A stretch of 64,000 bases of DNA from Streptomyces typhae (GCF_009755605.1 NZ_WPNZ01000001.1:806001-870000), one strand, 5' to 3'. Counted from the first letter of the stretch, positions 50,563 through 60,043 are shown. The notes: generated from the letters alone by a model not told the origin. Numbers and translations: made by a program.

Positions 50563-51156
50563 TCAGTGCGCGTACGGGTCCCGCCCCGTCTCCGCGAGCA
50601 GCCGCTCGAACTCCGTCGCCCCGGCGGGCACCGGCACCGGCTCCCCGAAGACGCCCATGGAGCGGGCCGTGGGCGCCAGCTCGGCGACCGCCGCCCGCAG
50701 GGCGCCGACGACCTCGCCCGTACCGGCCCCCGCACCGGCCGCGTACTCCTGGCCGGTGGCCCGCGCCAGATCCCACGCGTGCACCGTCAGGTCGAGGAGC
50801 ACCATCGCGCCGACCGTCCTGGCGGGCATGTCCATCGCGCCGGTGCGGCCCTCGTCGGCACCGGGCGCCGACCAGGCGGTCACCAGCTTCTCCGTCTCCG
50901 CCGCGAACCGCTCCCGCCAGTCGGCACCCCGGCCGAGACGATCGGGCGTCGCACCGCCGAAGTCGGCGTTCCGCTTGGCCGCGAGTTCCTGGAACTGCAC
51001 GACGACGTGGAAGAGGTGGTTCATCAGGTCCCGTACGTCGTACTCGGCGCACGGCGTGGGAGCGGCGAGACGATCCTCCGGGATGCCCCTGACCACCGGG
51101 AGGGCATGGGCCGCGGCGACGGCGAGGAGGTCACCGGTCGTGTGGGTGCTGTTCAT
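50563..51156 (-). CDS. TIGR03086-type DinB/maleylpyruvate-isomerase-like metal-binding protein
   Basis: The 197-residue protein shows the family pattern: TPCAEYDVRDLMNHLFHVV with a metal-binding histidine, then MVLLDLTVHAWDLARATGQ with a second histidine pair region. Related proteins include mycothiol-dependent enzymes. No partner gene is adjacent. ATG 51156 is used; the upstream extension lacks the fold. Confidence 0.8.
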   Translation of the reverse strand: MNSTHTTGDLLAVAAAHALPVVRGIPEDRLAAPTPCAEYDVRDLMNHLFHVVVQFQELAAKRNADFGGATPDRLGRGADWRERFAAETEKLVTAWSAPGADEGRTGAMDMPARTVGAMVLLDLTVHAWDLARATGQEYAAGAGAGTGEVVGALRAAVAELAPTARSMGVFGEPVPVPAGATEFERLLAETGRDPYAH

Positions 51157-51293
51157 GGCACGACCGTAGGCAGCGGGGGCACGGCCCGTCTTGAACAAAC
51201 GCGACAGCCGTCCTGAACAAACGCGACAGCCACCGCCCGGCGCGGCCCCCGCCACTCGTCGTACTTCCGTCACCCCCGTCCTACCATCGCGCC

Positions 51294-52151
51294 ATGCCTG
51301 CCGACCCCCGCCGCGACACCCGGGGCATCGTGGACGCCTCCGGACTGCTGACCCGCGTACGTTTCCGGCGGCACGCCCCCGCCGAGCCGCTCCGCCCCTA
51401 CCTGGAGCACTACTGGCTGATCGACTGGGACCTCACGGAGCCCTACGTGTCCCACGTGGTGCCCCACCCGTCCGTGAACGTCGTCTTCCAGCGGCTGCCG
51501 GGGCAGCCGCCGTTCGGGGAGGTGGCGGGCGTCGTCCTCGGACTGTTCCGCAAGGAGCTCCGCGGGCGCGGGCGGGTGTGCGGGGCGCAGTTCCGGCCCG
51601 GCGGCTTCCGCACGTTCGCCCCGGGCCTCGCGGTGGCGGAGCTGACGGGGCGGCAGGTGCCGGTGGGGGACGTGTGGCCGCCGCCCGTGACCAGGGGGAA
51701 GCACGAGGCGTCGCCCGTGTCCGAGGCGAAGCCCGGGGCCGGTACCGCGGAAGCCGTCCTCGGGCCCGACGACGAGCACGCGCGCGTGGCCGCCCTCGAC
51801 ACCTTCCTGCTGCGGCACGGCCCCGCCCCCGACCCGCAGGCCGACCTCGCCATGGAGCTCGCCGCCCGCGTCCGCGCCGACCGGACGCTCCGCCGGGTCG
51901 GCGACCTGGCGCGTCAGGCGGGCCTGTCGGTGCGGTCGCTGCAACGCCTCTTCTCCGCGTACGTGGGCGTCAGCCCGAAGTGGGTGATCCTGCGCTACCG
52001 GATCCACGAGGCCCTGGAGCGGGCGGAGTCGACCGCGGGCGTCGACTGGGCGGCCCTCGCGGCGAGCCTCGGGTACGCCGACCAGGCCCATCTCGTACGG
52101 GACTTCACGGCGACGGTCGGGGTGCCGCCGACGGCCTACGCGGCGGCGTGA
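51294..52151 (+). CDS. AraC-family regulator (DUF6597-type N-terminal domain)
   Basis: The 285-residue protein begins with a conserved sensor-like domain (LRPYLEHYWLIDWDL; VVPHPSVNVVFQ). It ends in an AraC double HTH (VGDLARQAGLSVRSLQRLFS; LAASLGYADQAHLVRDFTAT). The usual signature PPTAYA follows. It stands alone on the + strand before a GNAT gene. No ribosome site is visible before ATG 51294. The target is unknown. Confidence 0.8.
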   Translation: MPADPRRDTRGIVDASGLLTRVRFRRHAPAEPLRPYLEHYWLIDWDLTEPYVSHVVPHPSVNVVFQRLPGQPPFGEVAGVVLGLFRKELRGRGRVCGAQFRPGGFRTFAPGLAVAELTGRQVPVGDVWPPPVTRGKHEASPVSEAKPGAGTAEAVLGPDDEHARVAALDTFLLRHGPAPDPQADLAMELAARVRADRTLRRVGDLARQAGLSVRSLQRLFSAYVGVSPKWVILRYRIHEALERAESTAGVDWAALAASLGYADQAHLVRDFTATVGVPPTAYAAA

Positions 52152-52198
52152 GGCGGCGGCCGGGACCGATTGTCAGACCCTCCGCCTACCGTGAGGGA

Positions 52199-52720
52199 AT
52201 GGAGAGATCACCAGCACCGGACATCCGGCTCACGCCCTGGTCCGAGGGCGACTTCGACCTGCTCGTACGGCACAACGCACCCGAGATGACCGCGCACCTG
52301 GGCGGCCCCGAGTCCGACGAGAAGCTCCTCGACCGGCACCGGCGTTATGTGGGACTCGAAGGCAGCCGCAGCGGCTGGATGTTCCGGATCGCGACGGGCC
52401 CCGAGGGGAAGCCGGCCGGGATCGTCGGCTTCTGGGAGACCGCCCACCGGGGGGAGGACGTCTGGGAGGCCGGATGGGGCGTGCTGCCCGAGTTCCAGGG
52501 CCAGGGGATCGCGGCCGCGGCGGTGCGCCTGGTGGTGGCCGAGGCCCGCGGCACGCAGGCGCGCCGCCATCTGCACGCGTTCCCCTCCGTGGAGAACGCC
52601 GCCTCCAACGGGGTGTGCCGCAAGGCGGGCTTCGTCCTGCTCGGCGAGGAGGACATGGAGTATCCGAAGGGCCACTGGATGCGGTGCAACGACTGGCGGA
52701 TCGACCTGACACAGGAGTAG
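52199..52720 (+). CDS. GNAT N-acetyltransferase
   Basis: The 173-residue enzyme has the acetyl-CoA-binding motif LPEFQGQGIAAAAVRLVV and a C-terminal part NAASNGVCRKAGFVLLGEED typical of RimJ/RimL-like GNATs. It would acetylate an amine of unknown identity. GAGGGA stands just before ATG 52199. It is 47 bp after the AraC gene and could be co-transcribed with it. Confidence 0.85.
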   Translation: MERSPAPDIRLTPWSEGDFDLLVRHNAPEMTAHLGGPESDEKLLDRHRRYVGLEGSRSGWMFRIATGPEGKPAGIVGFWETAHRGEDVWEAGWGVLPEFQGQGIAAAAVRLVVAEARGTQARRHLHAFPSVENAASNGVCRKAGFVLLGEEDMEYPKGHWMRCNDWRIDLTQE

Positions 52721-53100
52721 CCGGCGGCACCGCCGTTCCAGACGGTGCCCACGGTCACGGTGACCTCGCGCGGCGCGCCCCGCAGCCGCACGGCGAGGTG
52801 CAGCCGCTCCCCCTGCCCGCCCGCGGGCAGCGCTTCCGTGCGGCACAGCACGGCCCGCGGGCCCGGCCGTACACAGGTGCCCGGCAGGCGCTCGCCGTCC
52901 TCCAGGGGCACGGACCAGACGAGCCGGACCGTGGCACCGGGGACGTCGTCGGGCCCGTGGTTCTCCGGCGTCAGCGAGACCGCCGCGAGGCCGCGGGTCA
53001 TGGCGACGCGCCCGTGATGGGCCACGTCGGCCCCGGCCCCGGCCCCGGCGGCCTCGGCGCCGGTCCGGACCCTCCGGAACCCCGCATGCCACCCTGATGA
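52715..53100 (-). pseudogene. remnant of an exported or hypothetical protein gene
   Basis: Antisense to nothing else, this stretch encodes a coherent beta-rich segment in one frame ([21 protein letters not shown], shortened; [19 protein letters not shown]) with strong third-position GC bias. It has no plausible start before it and the frame then runs into the antisense of the GNAT gene. I read it as an internal piece of a decayed gene cut at both ends. It fills the 376-bp gap between two + strand genes. Confidence 0.4.
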
Positions 53101-53438
53101 CCATGCCGATCGCCCGCTCCGCAGCACTCTTCGTCGTCGCCGCCCTCTTCGAGATCGGGGGCGCCTGGCTGGTCTGGCAGGGCGTGCGCGAGCACCGCGG
53201 CTGGCTGTGGATCGGCGCCGGAGTGCTCGCGCTCGGCGCCTACGGCTTCGTCGCCACCCTTCAGCCCGACGCCGAGTTCGGCCGGATCCTGGCCGCGTAC
53301 GGCGGGGTCTTCGTGGCCGGTTCGCTCGCCTGGGGCGCGGTCGCGGACGGCTACCGGCCCGACCGCTGGGACGTCACGGGGGCGCTGATCTGCCTCGCGG
53401 GCATGGCCGTGATCATGTACGCCCCGCGCGGCAACTGA
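53097..53438 (+). CDS. YnfA-family small membrane protein
   Basis: The 113-residue protein has four membrane segments and the YnfA signature ([56 protein letters not shown]). It belongs to the drug/metabolite transporter superfamily, function unproven. It starts at ATG 53097 with an in-frame ATG two codons later. Confidence 0.9.
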   Translation: MTMPIARSAALFVVAALFEIGGAWLVWQGVREHRGWLWIGAGVLALGAYGFVATLQPDAEFGRILAAYGGVFVAGSLAWGAVADGYRPDRWDVTGALICLAGMAVIMYAPRGN

Positions 53439-53572
53439 GGAGGCCCGACTCCCCGTGAGGCCAGGGCGCCCGCCCGCCTATGCTGACCGGACCGGCTCAG
53501 CGCCTGCTGACCGGGCCGGTTCAGCGCCCGAACTCAGCACCCGAGCCCCAACTCGAACTCCAGGGAGCCCGC

Positions 53573-54349
53573 ATGGCAGCCGCCGAAACGCCCCGCAAGC
53601 CCGGCATCGCGATCGTCACCGGTGCCAGCGGCGGCATCGGCGCGGCCACCGCACGCGGCCTCGCTGCGGCCGGTCACCGGGTGGTGCTCACGGCCCGCCG
53701 CAAGGACCGCATCGAGGCCCTGGCCGCCGAGCTGACGGCAGCGGGCCACGACGCGACGGCGTACGCCCTCGACGTCACCGACCGTGCGGCCGTCGACACG
53801 TTCGCGACGGCCTTCCGCAAGGTGGCGGTCCTCGTGAACAACGCGGGCGGCGCGCTCGGCGCCGACCCGGTCGCGACGGGCGACCCCGAGGACTGGCGCC
53901 GGATGTACGAGACGAACGTCATCGGCACCCTGAACGTCACCCAGGCCCTGCTCCCCGCGCTCACCGCGAGCGGCGACGGCACCGTGGTCGTGGTGTCCTC
54001 GACGGCGGGCCACGGCACGTACGAGGGCGGCGCCGGATACGTCGCGGCCAAGCACGCCGAGCACGTGCTCGCCGAGACCCTCCGTCTGGAGATCGTCGGC
54101 ACCCCGGTGCGGGTGATCGAGATCGCCCCCGGCATGGTCAGGACGGAAGGTTTCGCGCTGACGCGGTTCGGCGGCGACGAGGAGAAGGCCGCGAAGGTCT
54201 ACGCGGGCGTGGCCGAGCCGCTCACCGCTGACGACGTGGCGGACACCATCACCTGGGCGGTCACCCGCCCGCCGCACGTCAACGTCGACCTCCTCGTGGT
54301 CCGCCCCCGCGCCCAGGCGTCCAACACGAAGGTCCACCGGGAGCTGTGA
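53573..54349 (+). CDS. SDR-family oxidoreductase
   Basis: The 258-residue enzyme has the NAD(P) motif VTGASGGIGAATARG, the LVNNAGG strand, catalytic serine in VVSSTAGHG and the YVAAK active site. It resembles YdfG-like serine/3-hydroxy acid dehydrogenases. GGGAG precedes ATG 53573. The next small gene starts at its stop codon (TGATG). Confidence 0.9.
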   Translation: MAAAETPRKPGIAIVTGASGGIGAATARGLAAAGHRVVLTARRKDRIEALAAELTAAGHDATAYALDVTDRAAVDTFATAFRKVAVLVNNAGGALGADPVATGDPEDWRRMYETNVIGTLNVTQALLPALTASGDGTVVVVSSTAGHGTYEGGAGYVAAKHAEHVLAETLRLEIVGTPVRVIEIAPGMVRTEGFALTRFGGDEEKAAKVYAGVAEPLTADDVADTITWAVTRPPHVNVDLLVVRPRAQASNTKVHREL

Positions 54350-54558
54350 TGACGTACGCCGCGGACGACCCCGGCTCCCCCGGCGGCTCGCCCGACTCCC
54401 CCGACCCCCTGGCCAGGCTCACCTACGAACAGGAGTCCCGCCGCCTGGCCGAGGAGAAGAAGAACGAACGCATGGTGTGGTGGTACCTCGCGTACTTCCT
54501 CTTCGGCATCCACATCGTCGCCTTCGTCATGATCTACGCGGTCACCCACTCCGAGTAG
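54349..54558 (+). CDS. small single-span membrane protein
   Basis: The 69-residue product has an acidic/proline N-terminal part, a charged helix (YEQESRRLAEEKKNERM) and one membrane segment (AYFLFGIHIVAFVMIYAV). It is translationally coupled to the SDR gene. GGGAG lies upstream of ATG 54349; GTG 54346 is an alternative. Unknown function. Confidence 0.7.
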   Translation: MTYAADDPGSPGGSPDSPDPLARLTYEQESRRLAEEKKNERMVWWYLAYFLFGIHIVAFVMIYAVTHSE

Positions 54559-54562
54559 GCCC

Positions 54563-54586
54563 CCGCCCCCGCCGGGCCGGGGGCGG
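54563..54586. terminator. hairpin between convergent genes
   Basis: CCGCCCCCG (54563-54571) pairs with CGGGGGCGG (54578-54586) over a 6-base loop, between the small membrane protein gene and rtcB. Confidence 0.6.
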
Positions 54587-54598
54587 ACCACTCGGCGG

Positions 54599-55792
54599 TC
54601 AGCCCTTGACGCAGACGACCTGCTTCAGCTTCGCCACCACCTCGACCAGGTCCGTCTGCTGGTCGATGACCTTGTCGATGGACTTGTACGCACCGGGGAT
54701 CTCGTCCACGACGCCGGAGTCCTTGCGGCACTCCACGCCCCGCGTCTGCTCCTCCAGGTCCCGCGTCGAGAACCGCTTCTTCGCGGCGTTGCGGCTCATC
54801 CTGCGGCCCGCGCCGTGCGACGCGGAGTTGAAGGACGCCTCGTTCCCGAGGCCCTTCACGATGTACGAGCCGGTGCCCATGGAACCCGGGATGATGCCGT
54901 GGTCGCCGGACCCCGCGCGGATCGCGCCCTTGCGGGTCACCAGCAGGTCCATGCCGTCGTACCGCTCCTCGGACACGTAGTTGTGGTGGCAGGAGATCTC
55001 CTGCTCGAAGTCCGGCCGGGCCTTCTTGAACTCCTTGCGGACCACGTCCTTCAGGAGCTCCATCATGAGCTTGCGGTTGTGCTTCGCGTACTCCTGCGCC
55101 CAGAACAGGTCGTTGCGGTACGCCGCCATCTGCGGGGTGTCCGCGATGAAGACGGCCAGGTCGCGGTCCACCAGACCCTGGTTGTGCGGCAGGTCGCGGG
55201 CGACGCCGATGTGGTGGTCGGCGAGTTCCTTGCCGATGTTGCGGGAGCCGGAGTGCAGCATGAGCCAGACGGAATCGTTCAGATCAAGGCAGACCTCGAC
55301 GAAGTGGTTTCCCGATCCGAGCGTTCCCATCTGCTTCACGGCTCGCTCCTGACGGAACTTGACCGCCTCCGCCACCCCGTCGAACCGCCCCCAGAAGTCG
55401 TCCCAGCCCCCCGCGGCCACCCCGTGGAAGCGCCCCGGCTCGACGGGGTCCTCGTGCATCCCCCGCCCCACCGGAATCGCCTGCTCGATCCGCGACCGCA
55501 GCCGGGACAGGTCGTCGGGCAGGTCGGCGGCCGTCAGCGACGTCCGCACCGCCGACATCCCGCAGCCGATGTCGACCCCCACCGCGGCCGGGCACACCGC
55601 GCCCCGCATGGCGATGACCGAGCCCACCGTCGCACCCTTGCCGAAGTGGACGTCCGGCATGACGGCCAGGCCCTTGATCCACGGCAGCGTGGCGACGTTG
55701 CGGAGCTGCTGCATCGCGGCACCCTCGACCGTCTTCGGGTCCGCCCACATCCGGATGGGCACGTTCGCCCCCGGCAGTTCCACGTACGACAT
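54599..55792 (-). CDS. rtcB: RNA-splicing ligase RtcB
   Basis: RtcB joins RNA 2',3'-cyclic phosphate or 3'-phosphate ends to 5'-OH ends using GTP and manganese. The 397-residue protein shows the metal ligands in GVDIGCGMSAV, GSGNHFVEV and HSGSRNIG, the ISCHHNYVS motif and the guanylylated histidine in ASHGAGRRMSRN. It is thus predicted active. No archease or rtcA gene is adjacent. It is divergent from the lipoprotein gene at 56030 over a 237-bp gap without other features. Confidence 0.9.
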   Translation of the reverse strand: MSYVELPGANVPIRMWADPKTVEGAAMQQLRNVATLPWIKGLAVMPDVHFGKGATVGSVIAMRGAVCPAAVGVDIGCGMSAVRTSLTAADLPDDLSRLRSRIEQAIPVGRGMHEDPVEPGRFHGVAAGGWDDFWGRFDGVAEAVKFRQERAVKQMGTLGSGNHFVEVCLDLNDSVWLMLHSGSRNIGKELADHHIGVARDLPHNQGLVDRDLAVFIADTPQMAAYRNDLFWAQEYAKHNRKLMMELLKDVVRKEFKKARPDFEQEISCHHNYVSEERYDGMDLLVTRKGAIRAGSGDHGIIPGSMGTGSYIVKGLGNEASFNSASHGAGRRMSRNAAKKRFSTRDLEEQTRGVECRKDSGVVDEIPGAYKSIDKVIDQQTDLVEVVAKLKQVVCVKG

Positions 55793-56029
55793 GACTTCCT
55801 CATTCCCCCGTACAACAACAAAAGACGTGAAGCGCAAATACCGGCGCCAAGGTCGACGTATGAGACAACGGACCGGCATCCACAGCGGCGCGTGCGATAC
55901 ACATTGTGTCCACCGGTCGTCCGCCGGCGGCAACCGAATAACCAGGCCGGACGGGTCCGGTGACGCAGGGCCCGGAGCACGTCCCGCCGGGCCGGTCCAC
56001 CACCGTCCACGTCGAGAGGAGCCAGCACG

Positions 56030-57022
56030 GTGCAGCGGAGGGTCTACGTACCGGGCGCCGCCGCGCTCCTCGTGGCGCTGCTCGCCGGGTGCACCGGCAG
56101 CTCGGGCACCGCCGACGGCGACGACGGCAAGTCGGGCGAGTCCGGCAGCGCCACGGCCGTCGCGGAGCCCGGCAAGTACCGCACCCTGCCCGAGCCCTGC
56201 GGCGCGGTCGACCACTCCTCCCTCGACTCGCTGCTGCCCGGCATCACGGACATCGAGGACTCGGTCCAGCGCGAGAAGGCCTACGAGGGTGCCGCCACGG
56301 TCACCTACGACACCGACCGGCGCGTGGGCTGCCGCTGGAAGATCGAGGCGCCCGAGGCCACGCACCACCTCCTGGTCGACTTCGAGCGCGTGGTGTCGTA
56401 CGACGGGACGGTCAGCGACGACACCCGCGCCGAGGACAACTACCGGACGAAGCTGACAGAGGCGGGCATTCCGGAACCTTCGGATTCCGAGACCCCCGGG
56501 GGCAGCGACGAGCCCGGCGCGTCGGACGGCCCCTCCGCGGGCGACTCGAACAGCCCCTCCGCAGGCGACTCGAACAGCCACTCCGCAGGCGACAAGGGCG
56601 AGAGCGACGAGAGCAAAGGCGGCGAGTCCGGTTCCCCCGCGCGCGCCGACGACGACTCCCGCGGTTCCCGGGGTGCCCGCGGCTCCCACAAGGCCGACGC
56701 CCCCACCCCCCGCGCCACCGACGGCGAGGACGCCACCGACGGCGAGGACGACCCCGCGGCCACCCGGTCCACCCCCGAGGGCTACGAACCCCGCACCCTC
56801 GACGACCTGGGCGACGAGGCCTTCATCAACGACGCCCTCGCGACCGCCGCGGCGGCCACCCGACACCGCACCGTGACTGTGGTGTTCCGCACGTCGAACG
56901 TGATCGTCACCGTCGAGTACGACGAGCAGCCGGCCCGCCGCACCGAGGTGCCCGATTCAAAGGAAATGCAGGACAACGCGCGCGGACTGGCCGAAAAACT
57001 CGCCGACAGGTTCGACGGCTGA
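56030..57022 (+). CDS. DUF3558-like lipoprotein with repeat linker
   Basis: The 330-residue precursor has a lipobox (LLVALLAGCTG). It then carries a DUF3558-like first part (LPEPCGAVDHSSLDSLLPGI, with a second Cys in VGCRWKIE), a ~100-residue linker of SAGDSNS and EDATDGED repeats, and a C-terminal part completing the fold (TRHRTVTVVFRTSNVIVTVE). The linker splits the domain. Surface-exposed, unknown function. GAGGAG lies 9 bp before GTG 56030. Confidence 0.75.
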   Translation: MQRRVYVPGAAALLVALLAGCTGSSGTADGDDGKSGESGSATAVAEPGKYRTLPEPCGAVDHSSLDSLLPGITDIEDSVQREKAYEGAATVTYDTDRRVGCRWKIEAPEATHHLLVDFERVVSYDGTVSDDTRAEDNYRTKLTEAGIPEPSDSETPGGSDEPGASDGPSAGDSNSPSAGDSNSHSAGDKGESDESKGGESGSPARADDDSRGSRGARGSHKADAPTPRATDGEDATDGEDDPAATRSTPEGYEPRTLDDLGDEAFINDALATAAAATRHRTVTVVFRTSNVIVTVEYDEQPARRTEVPDSKEMQDNARGLAEKLADRFDG

Positions 57023-57101
57023 CGGCCCCGCCGTCCACCCGCGGGCTGCCGGGAACCCGGGTCACCCGGTGCGCACACCGCGTACGGTGACTCAACGGCC
57101 C

Positions 57102-57229
57102 CATCGAACGGCACGGACATCGAACAGCACGGACATCGAACAGCACGGACGCCGAGCAGCACGGACGCCGAGCGACCCGAGTGAACCCGTGAACCCGAGT
57201 GAACCCGTGAAACCGTGAACCTGAGTGAA
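57102..57229 (+). repeat. two tandem-repeat types upstream of the second DUF3558 gene
   Basis: A 16-bp unit (CATCGAACAGCACGGA) occurs about 4.5 times from 57102 to 57175. An 18-bp unit (CCCGAGTGAACCCGTGAA) then occurs twice, followed by a diverged third copy to 57229. They fill the spacer between the two lipoprotein genes and run into the ribosome site at 57229. Confidence 0.85.
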
Positions 57230-57235
57230 GGAACC

Positions 57236-58195
57236 ATGCACCGACCCGCACAGCGACAGCGACAGCGACTCACCCGCGTTCTTGTGGGCGCGGCCGCCGT
57301 ACCGGTGATCCTCTTCGCCTCCGCCTGCAGCGGCGACGACTCCGGATCGGACGGGGACAAGAAGGACTCCGGCGCCGCCGAGTCCTCGGCCTCCGCGTCG
57401 GGTGGCGCCGACGGCTCCGGCGACAAGCCCGCCGAGGTGGAGAAGGCCGTCTTCAGCAAGCTCCCCGAGCCCTGTGACGCGCTCTCCAAGGAGACGCTCG
57501 GCGACCTCGTCCCGGCCGCCAAGAACAAGTCCGGCAAGGCGGGCACGTCGGAAGACGTGTCCACGCGTGGCAACTGCACCTGGGACAGCCTGGACAACAA
57601 CGGCGTCGACGGCTCGCAGTTCCGCTGGCTGCGCGTCTCGCTGAACCGCTTCGAGTCCGACCAGTCGCTCGGCGCGGGCGCCAAGCGCGCCCGGACGAAC
57701 TTCACCAAGCAGGTCACCGACGCCCAGGCGGCGAAGGACGCCAAGGACGTCAAGACCACGCCGGTGCAGGGCGTGGGCGACCAGGCGACGCTGGTCAGCT
57801 ACGACGTCAAGAAGGACAAGGACACCTTCAAGCAGCAGACGATCGTGGCCCGCGTGGAGAACGCCGTCGTCACCGTCGACTACAACGGCGCCGGGCTCGC
57901 GGGCGACAAGTCGCCGGACGGGGCCGCGCTCGCCAAGGACGCCCAGAAGGCGGCGAAGGAAGCCGTCGCCGCGGTCACCGCCGCCAACAAGGCGGGCGGC
58001 GCCGAGGACCCGGCCGCGGGCGGCGAGGAGACCGGTGAGGGCAAGGACGCCACCAAGGACTCTTCGAAGGACTCCTCGAAGGACTCCTCGAAGCCCGAGG
58101 ACTCCAAGGACAAGGGCTCCAAGGAGTCCAAGGAGACCGGCGAGGGGTCCGGCGAGGGGTCCGGTGCCGCGCCCGAGAACGACGCGAAGAGCTGA
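57236..58195 (+). CDS. DUF3558 lipoprotein
   Basis: The 319-residue precursor has a lipobox (PVILFASACSGD), a Ser/Asp-rich linker, the DUF3558 domain (LPEPCDALSKETLGDLVPAA with a second Cys in GNCTWDSL) and a C-terminal tail of KDSSKDSS repeats. AAGGA precedes ATG 57236. It is the second of two neighbouring DUF3558-type lipoproteins, likely from an old duplication. Function unknown, outer membrane face. Confidence 0.8.
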   Translation: MHRPAQRQRQRLTRVLVGAAAVPVILFASACSGDDSGSDGDKKDSGAAESSASASGGADGSGDKPAEVEKAVFSKLPEPCDALSKETLGDLVPAAKNKSGKAGTSEDVSTRGNCTWDSLDNNGVDGSQFRWLRVSLNRFESDQSLGAGAKRARTNFTKQVTDAQAAKDAKDVKTTPVQGVGDQATLVSYDVKKDKDTFKQQTIVARVENAVVTVDYNGAGLAGDKSPDGAALAKDAQKAAKEAVAAVTAANKAGGAEDPAAGGEETGEGKDATKDSSKDSSKDSSKPEDSKDKGSKESKETGEGSGEGSGAAPENDAKS

Positions 58196-58248
58196 CCCGC
58201 ACTCTCGACGACACATCAACTCGCCGCTCCCACAGGCGAGTTGCAGGA

Positions 58249-58272
58249 GCCCGGCCGCCTCTGCGGCCGGGC
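58249..58272 (+). terminator. terminator after the DUF3558 lipoprotein
   Basis: A perfect 10-bp stem GCCCGGCCGC / GCGGCCGGGC with a CTCT tetraloop, followed by TTCC. It is preceded by a second small hairpin (AACTCGCC/GGCGAGTT, 58218-58242). Confidence 0.8.
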
Positions 58273-58387
58273 TTCCGGCGTACCGGCGTACGAGTGCGCG
58301 CACACATGTGCCAGGCTGTCGCTCGCAACACGCCGGACAGGCACCGGACAGGCGCCGGTACAGGCACAGGCAGGGAGGGGTTCGCGG

Positions 58388-60043
58388 GTGGCCGCGATGC
58401 AGCTGACACGCATGCACCGGATACTCATCGGGGTCGTCGTCTTCGGTGCGCTCGTCATCGCCGGGATCGGCTTCGCGGGGTCGTACGCGGCCGTGCGCGA
58501 GCTGGCCGAGAAGAAGGGCTTCGGCTCCTTCTCGATGGTCTTCCCCATCGGCATCGACGCGGGCATCTGCGTCCTGCTGGCGCTCGACCTCCTGCTGACC
58601 TGGATCAGGATCCCCTTCCCGCTGCTCCGCCAGACGGCCTGGCTGCTCACGGCCGCCACCATCGCCTTCAACGGCGCCGCGGCCTGGCCGGACCCGCTGG
58701 GCGTGGGCATGCACGCGGTCATCCCGGTGCTCTTCGTGGTCGCGGTGGAGGCGGCCCGGCACGCGATCGGCCGCATCGCCGACATCACCGCCGACAAGCA
58801 CATGGAGGGCGTGCGCATGACGCGCTGGCTGCTCTCCCCCGTGCCGACGTTCCTGCTGTGGCGGCGCATGAAGCTGTGGGAGCTGCGCTCCTACGACCAG
58901 GTGATCAAGCTGGAGCAGGAGCGCCTGGTGTACCAGGCCCGGCTGCGGTCCCGCTTCGGCCGCTCCTGGCGCCGCAAGGCCCCGGTGGAGTCCCTGATGC
59001 CGCTGCGGCTGGCCCGCTACGGGGTGCCGCTCGCGGAGACCGCCCCCGCGGGCCTGGCCGCCGCGGGCATCGAACCGGCGCTGCTCCCGCCCGTGTCGCT
59101 GGACCCCCAGGCCCCGCCGGTTTCCCAGGCGTCCCCGACCCCGCCCAAGCCGGAACTGACGAAGGCCGAGCCCCCGGCCCTCACCAAGGACCCGTCCCCG
59201 GAGCCCCGCCCCGCCCCGGCCCCGGAGCCCGCCCCCGAGGACCACCCGCACCCCGAGGAACACCAGCACCCCGAAGAGCCCCCGCACCCCGAGGAGCAGC
59301 AGCCCGGCGCCCACGCGAGCCCGTGGTTCGCGGCCCCGCAGCAGCCGCAGCAGTACGCCGAAGGCCCGGTGTCGTACGACCCGGAGGCCCCGTACGACGA
59401 GTGGTACGAGGAACAGGCCCAGGAGCAGGGCTACGCGGAGCAGTTGGCGTACGAGCAGCAGCAGTACGCGGACCAGCAGGCGTACGAGCAGCAGGCCCAC
59501 GCACAAGGGGCCCACGAGCAGCAGGCCCGCGCGCAAGGGGCGTACGAGCAGCAGCCGCACGCCCAGCAAGCCGACATCCAGCAGACGCACGCCCAGCAAG
59601 CCAACATCCAGCCGGGCTACGACCCGCGGGCCGAAGCGTTCGACGACGGCTCGGGCTTCCGCGTCCCGGCGGGGCCGGGTCGCACCCGCCCCCTCGCCAA
59701 CCCCCCGCTGATCCCGGGCCCGCGCGAGGAACAGGCTCCGCCTCCCGAGAGCGCCCCGGAGCCGGCGCCGGAGCCCCTGCCCGAGCCCGCCGCAGCGGAG
59801 AGCGCGGGCCTCCCGGACGACATGACCCGCGAGGAGGCGTACTTCAACGCCTTCCGCAAGTACGTGAGCGAGATGGGCGACTACCCCAACGCCCGCCAGT
59901 TCAGCCTGTACCTGATGGACCTGTACGGCGTCACGGGCCAGTCCGGCGGCCCCCTGACGGAGAGCACCCTGCGCCCGTACCTGCGCGGCTTCCGCGACCG
60001 CTACCAGCGCTCACTCGACGAGGACGCCGAGCACATCGCGTAG
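58388..60043 (+). CDS. DUF2637 membrane protein with Gln/Ala-rich tail
   Basis: Residues 5-140 hold four membrane segments of the DUF2637 type (ILIGVVVFGALVIAGIGFAG; TATIAFNGAAAWP-like segment), known from SpdA-like proteins of Streptomyces plasmids. Residues ~230-460 are disordered, rich in Pro, Glu and QQAHAQ repeats. The last ~70 residues form a helical domain (MTREEAYFNAFRKYVSEMGD). GGGAGGGG lies before GTG 58388. It could link membrane and a DNA or protein partner. No transfer gene is adjacent. Confidence 0.75.
   Translation: MAAMQLTRMHRILIGVVVFGALVIAGIGFAGSYAAVRELAEKKGFGSFSMVFPIGIDAGICVLLALDLLLTWIRIPFPLLRQTAWLLTAATIAFNGAAAWPDPLGVGMHAVIPVLFVVAVEAARHAIGRIADITADKHMEGVRMTRWLLSPVPTFLLWRRMKLWELRSYDQVIKLEQERLVYQARLRSRFGRSWRRKAPVESLMPLRLARYGVPLAETAPAGLAAAGIEPALLPPVSLDPQAPPVSQASPTPPKPELTKAEPPALTKDPSPEPRPAPAPEPAPEDHPHPEEHQHPEEPPHPEEQQPGAHASPWFAAPQQPQQYAEGPVSYDPEAPYDEWYEEQAQEQGYAEQLAYEQQQYADQQAYEQQAHAQGAHEQQARAQGAYEQQPHAQQADIQQTHAQQANIQPGYDPRAEAFDDGSGFRVPAGPGRTRPLANPPLIPGPREEQAPPPESAPEPAPEPLPEPAAAESAGLPDDMTREEAYFNAFRKYVSEMGDYPNARQFSLYLMDLYGVTGQSGGPLTESTLRPYLRGFRDRYQRSLDEDAEHIA

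Noticed and set aside
2676..57229. Short tandem repeats as CRISPR arrays
   Set aside because: Units are directly adjacent without unique spacers, and no cas gene is present.
57092..59599. 835-codon minus-strand open frame
   Set aside because: It is antisense to the DUF3558 lipoprotein and DUF2637 genes and consists of Leu/Gly/Arg-rich shadow sequence.
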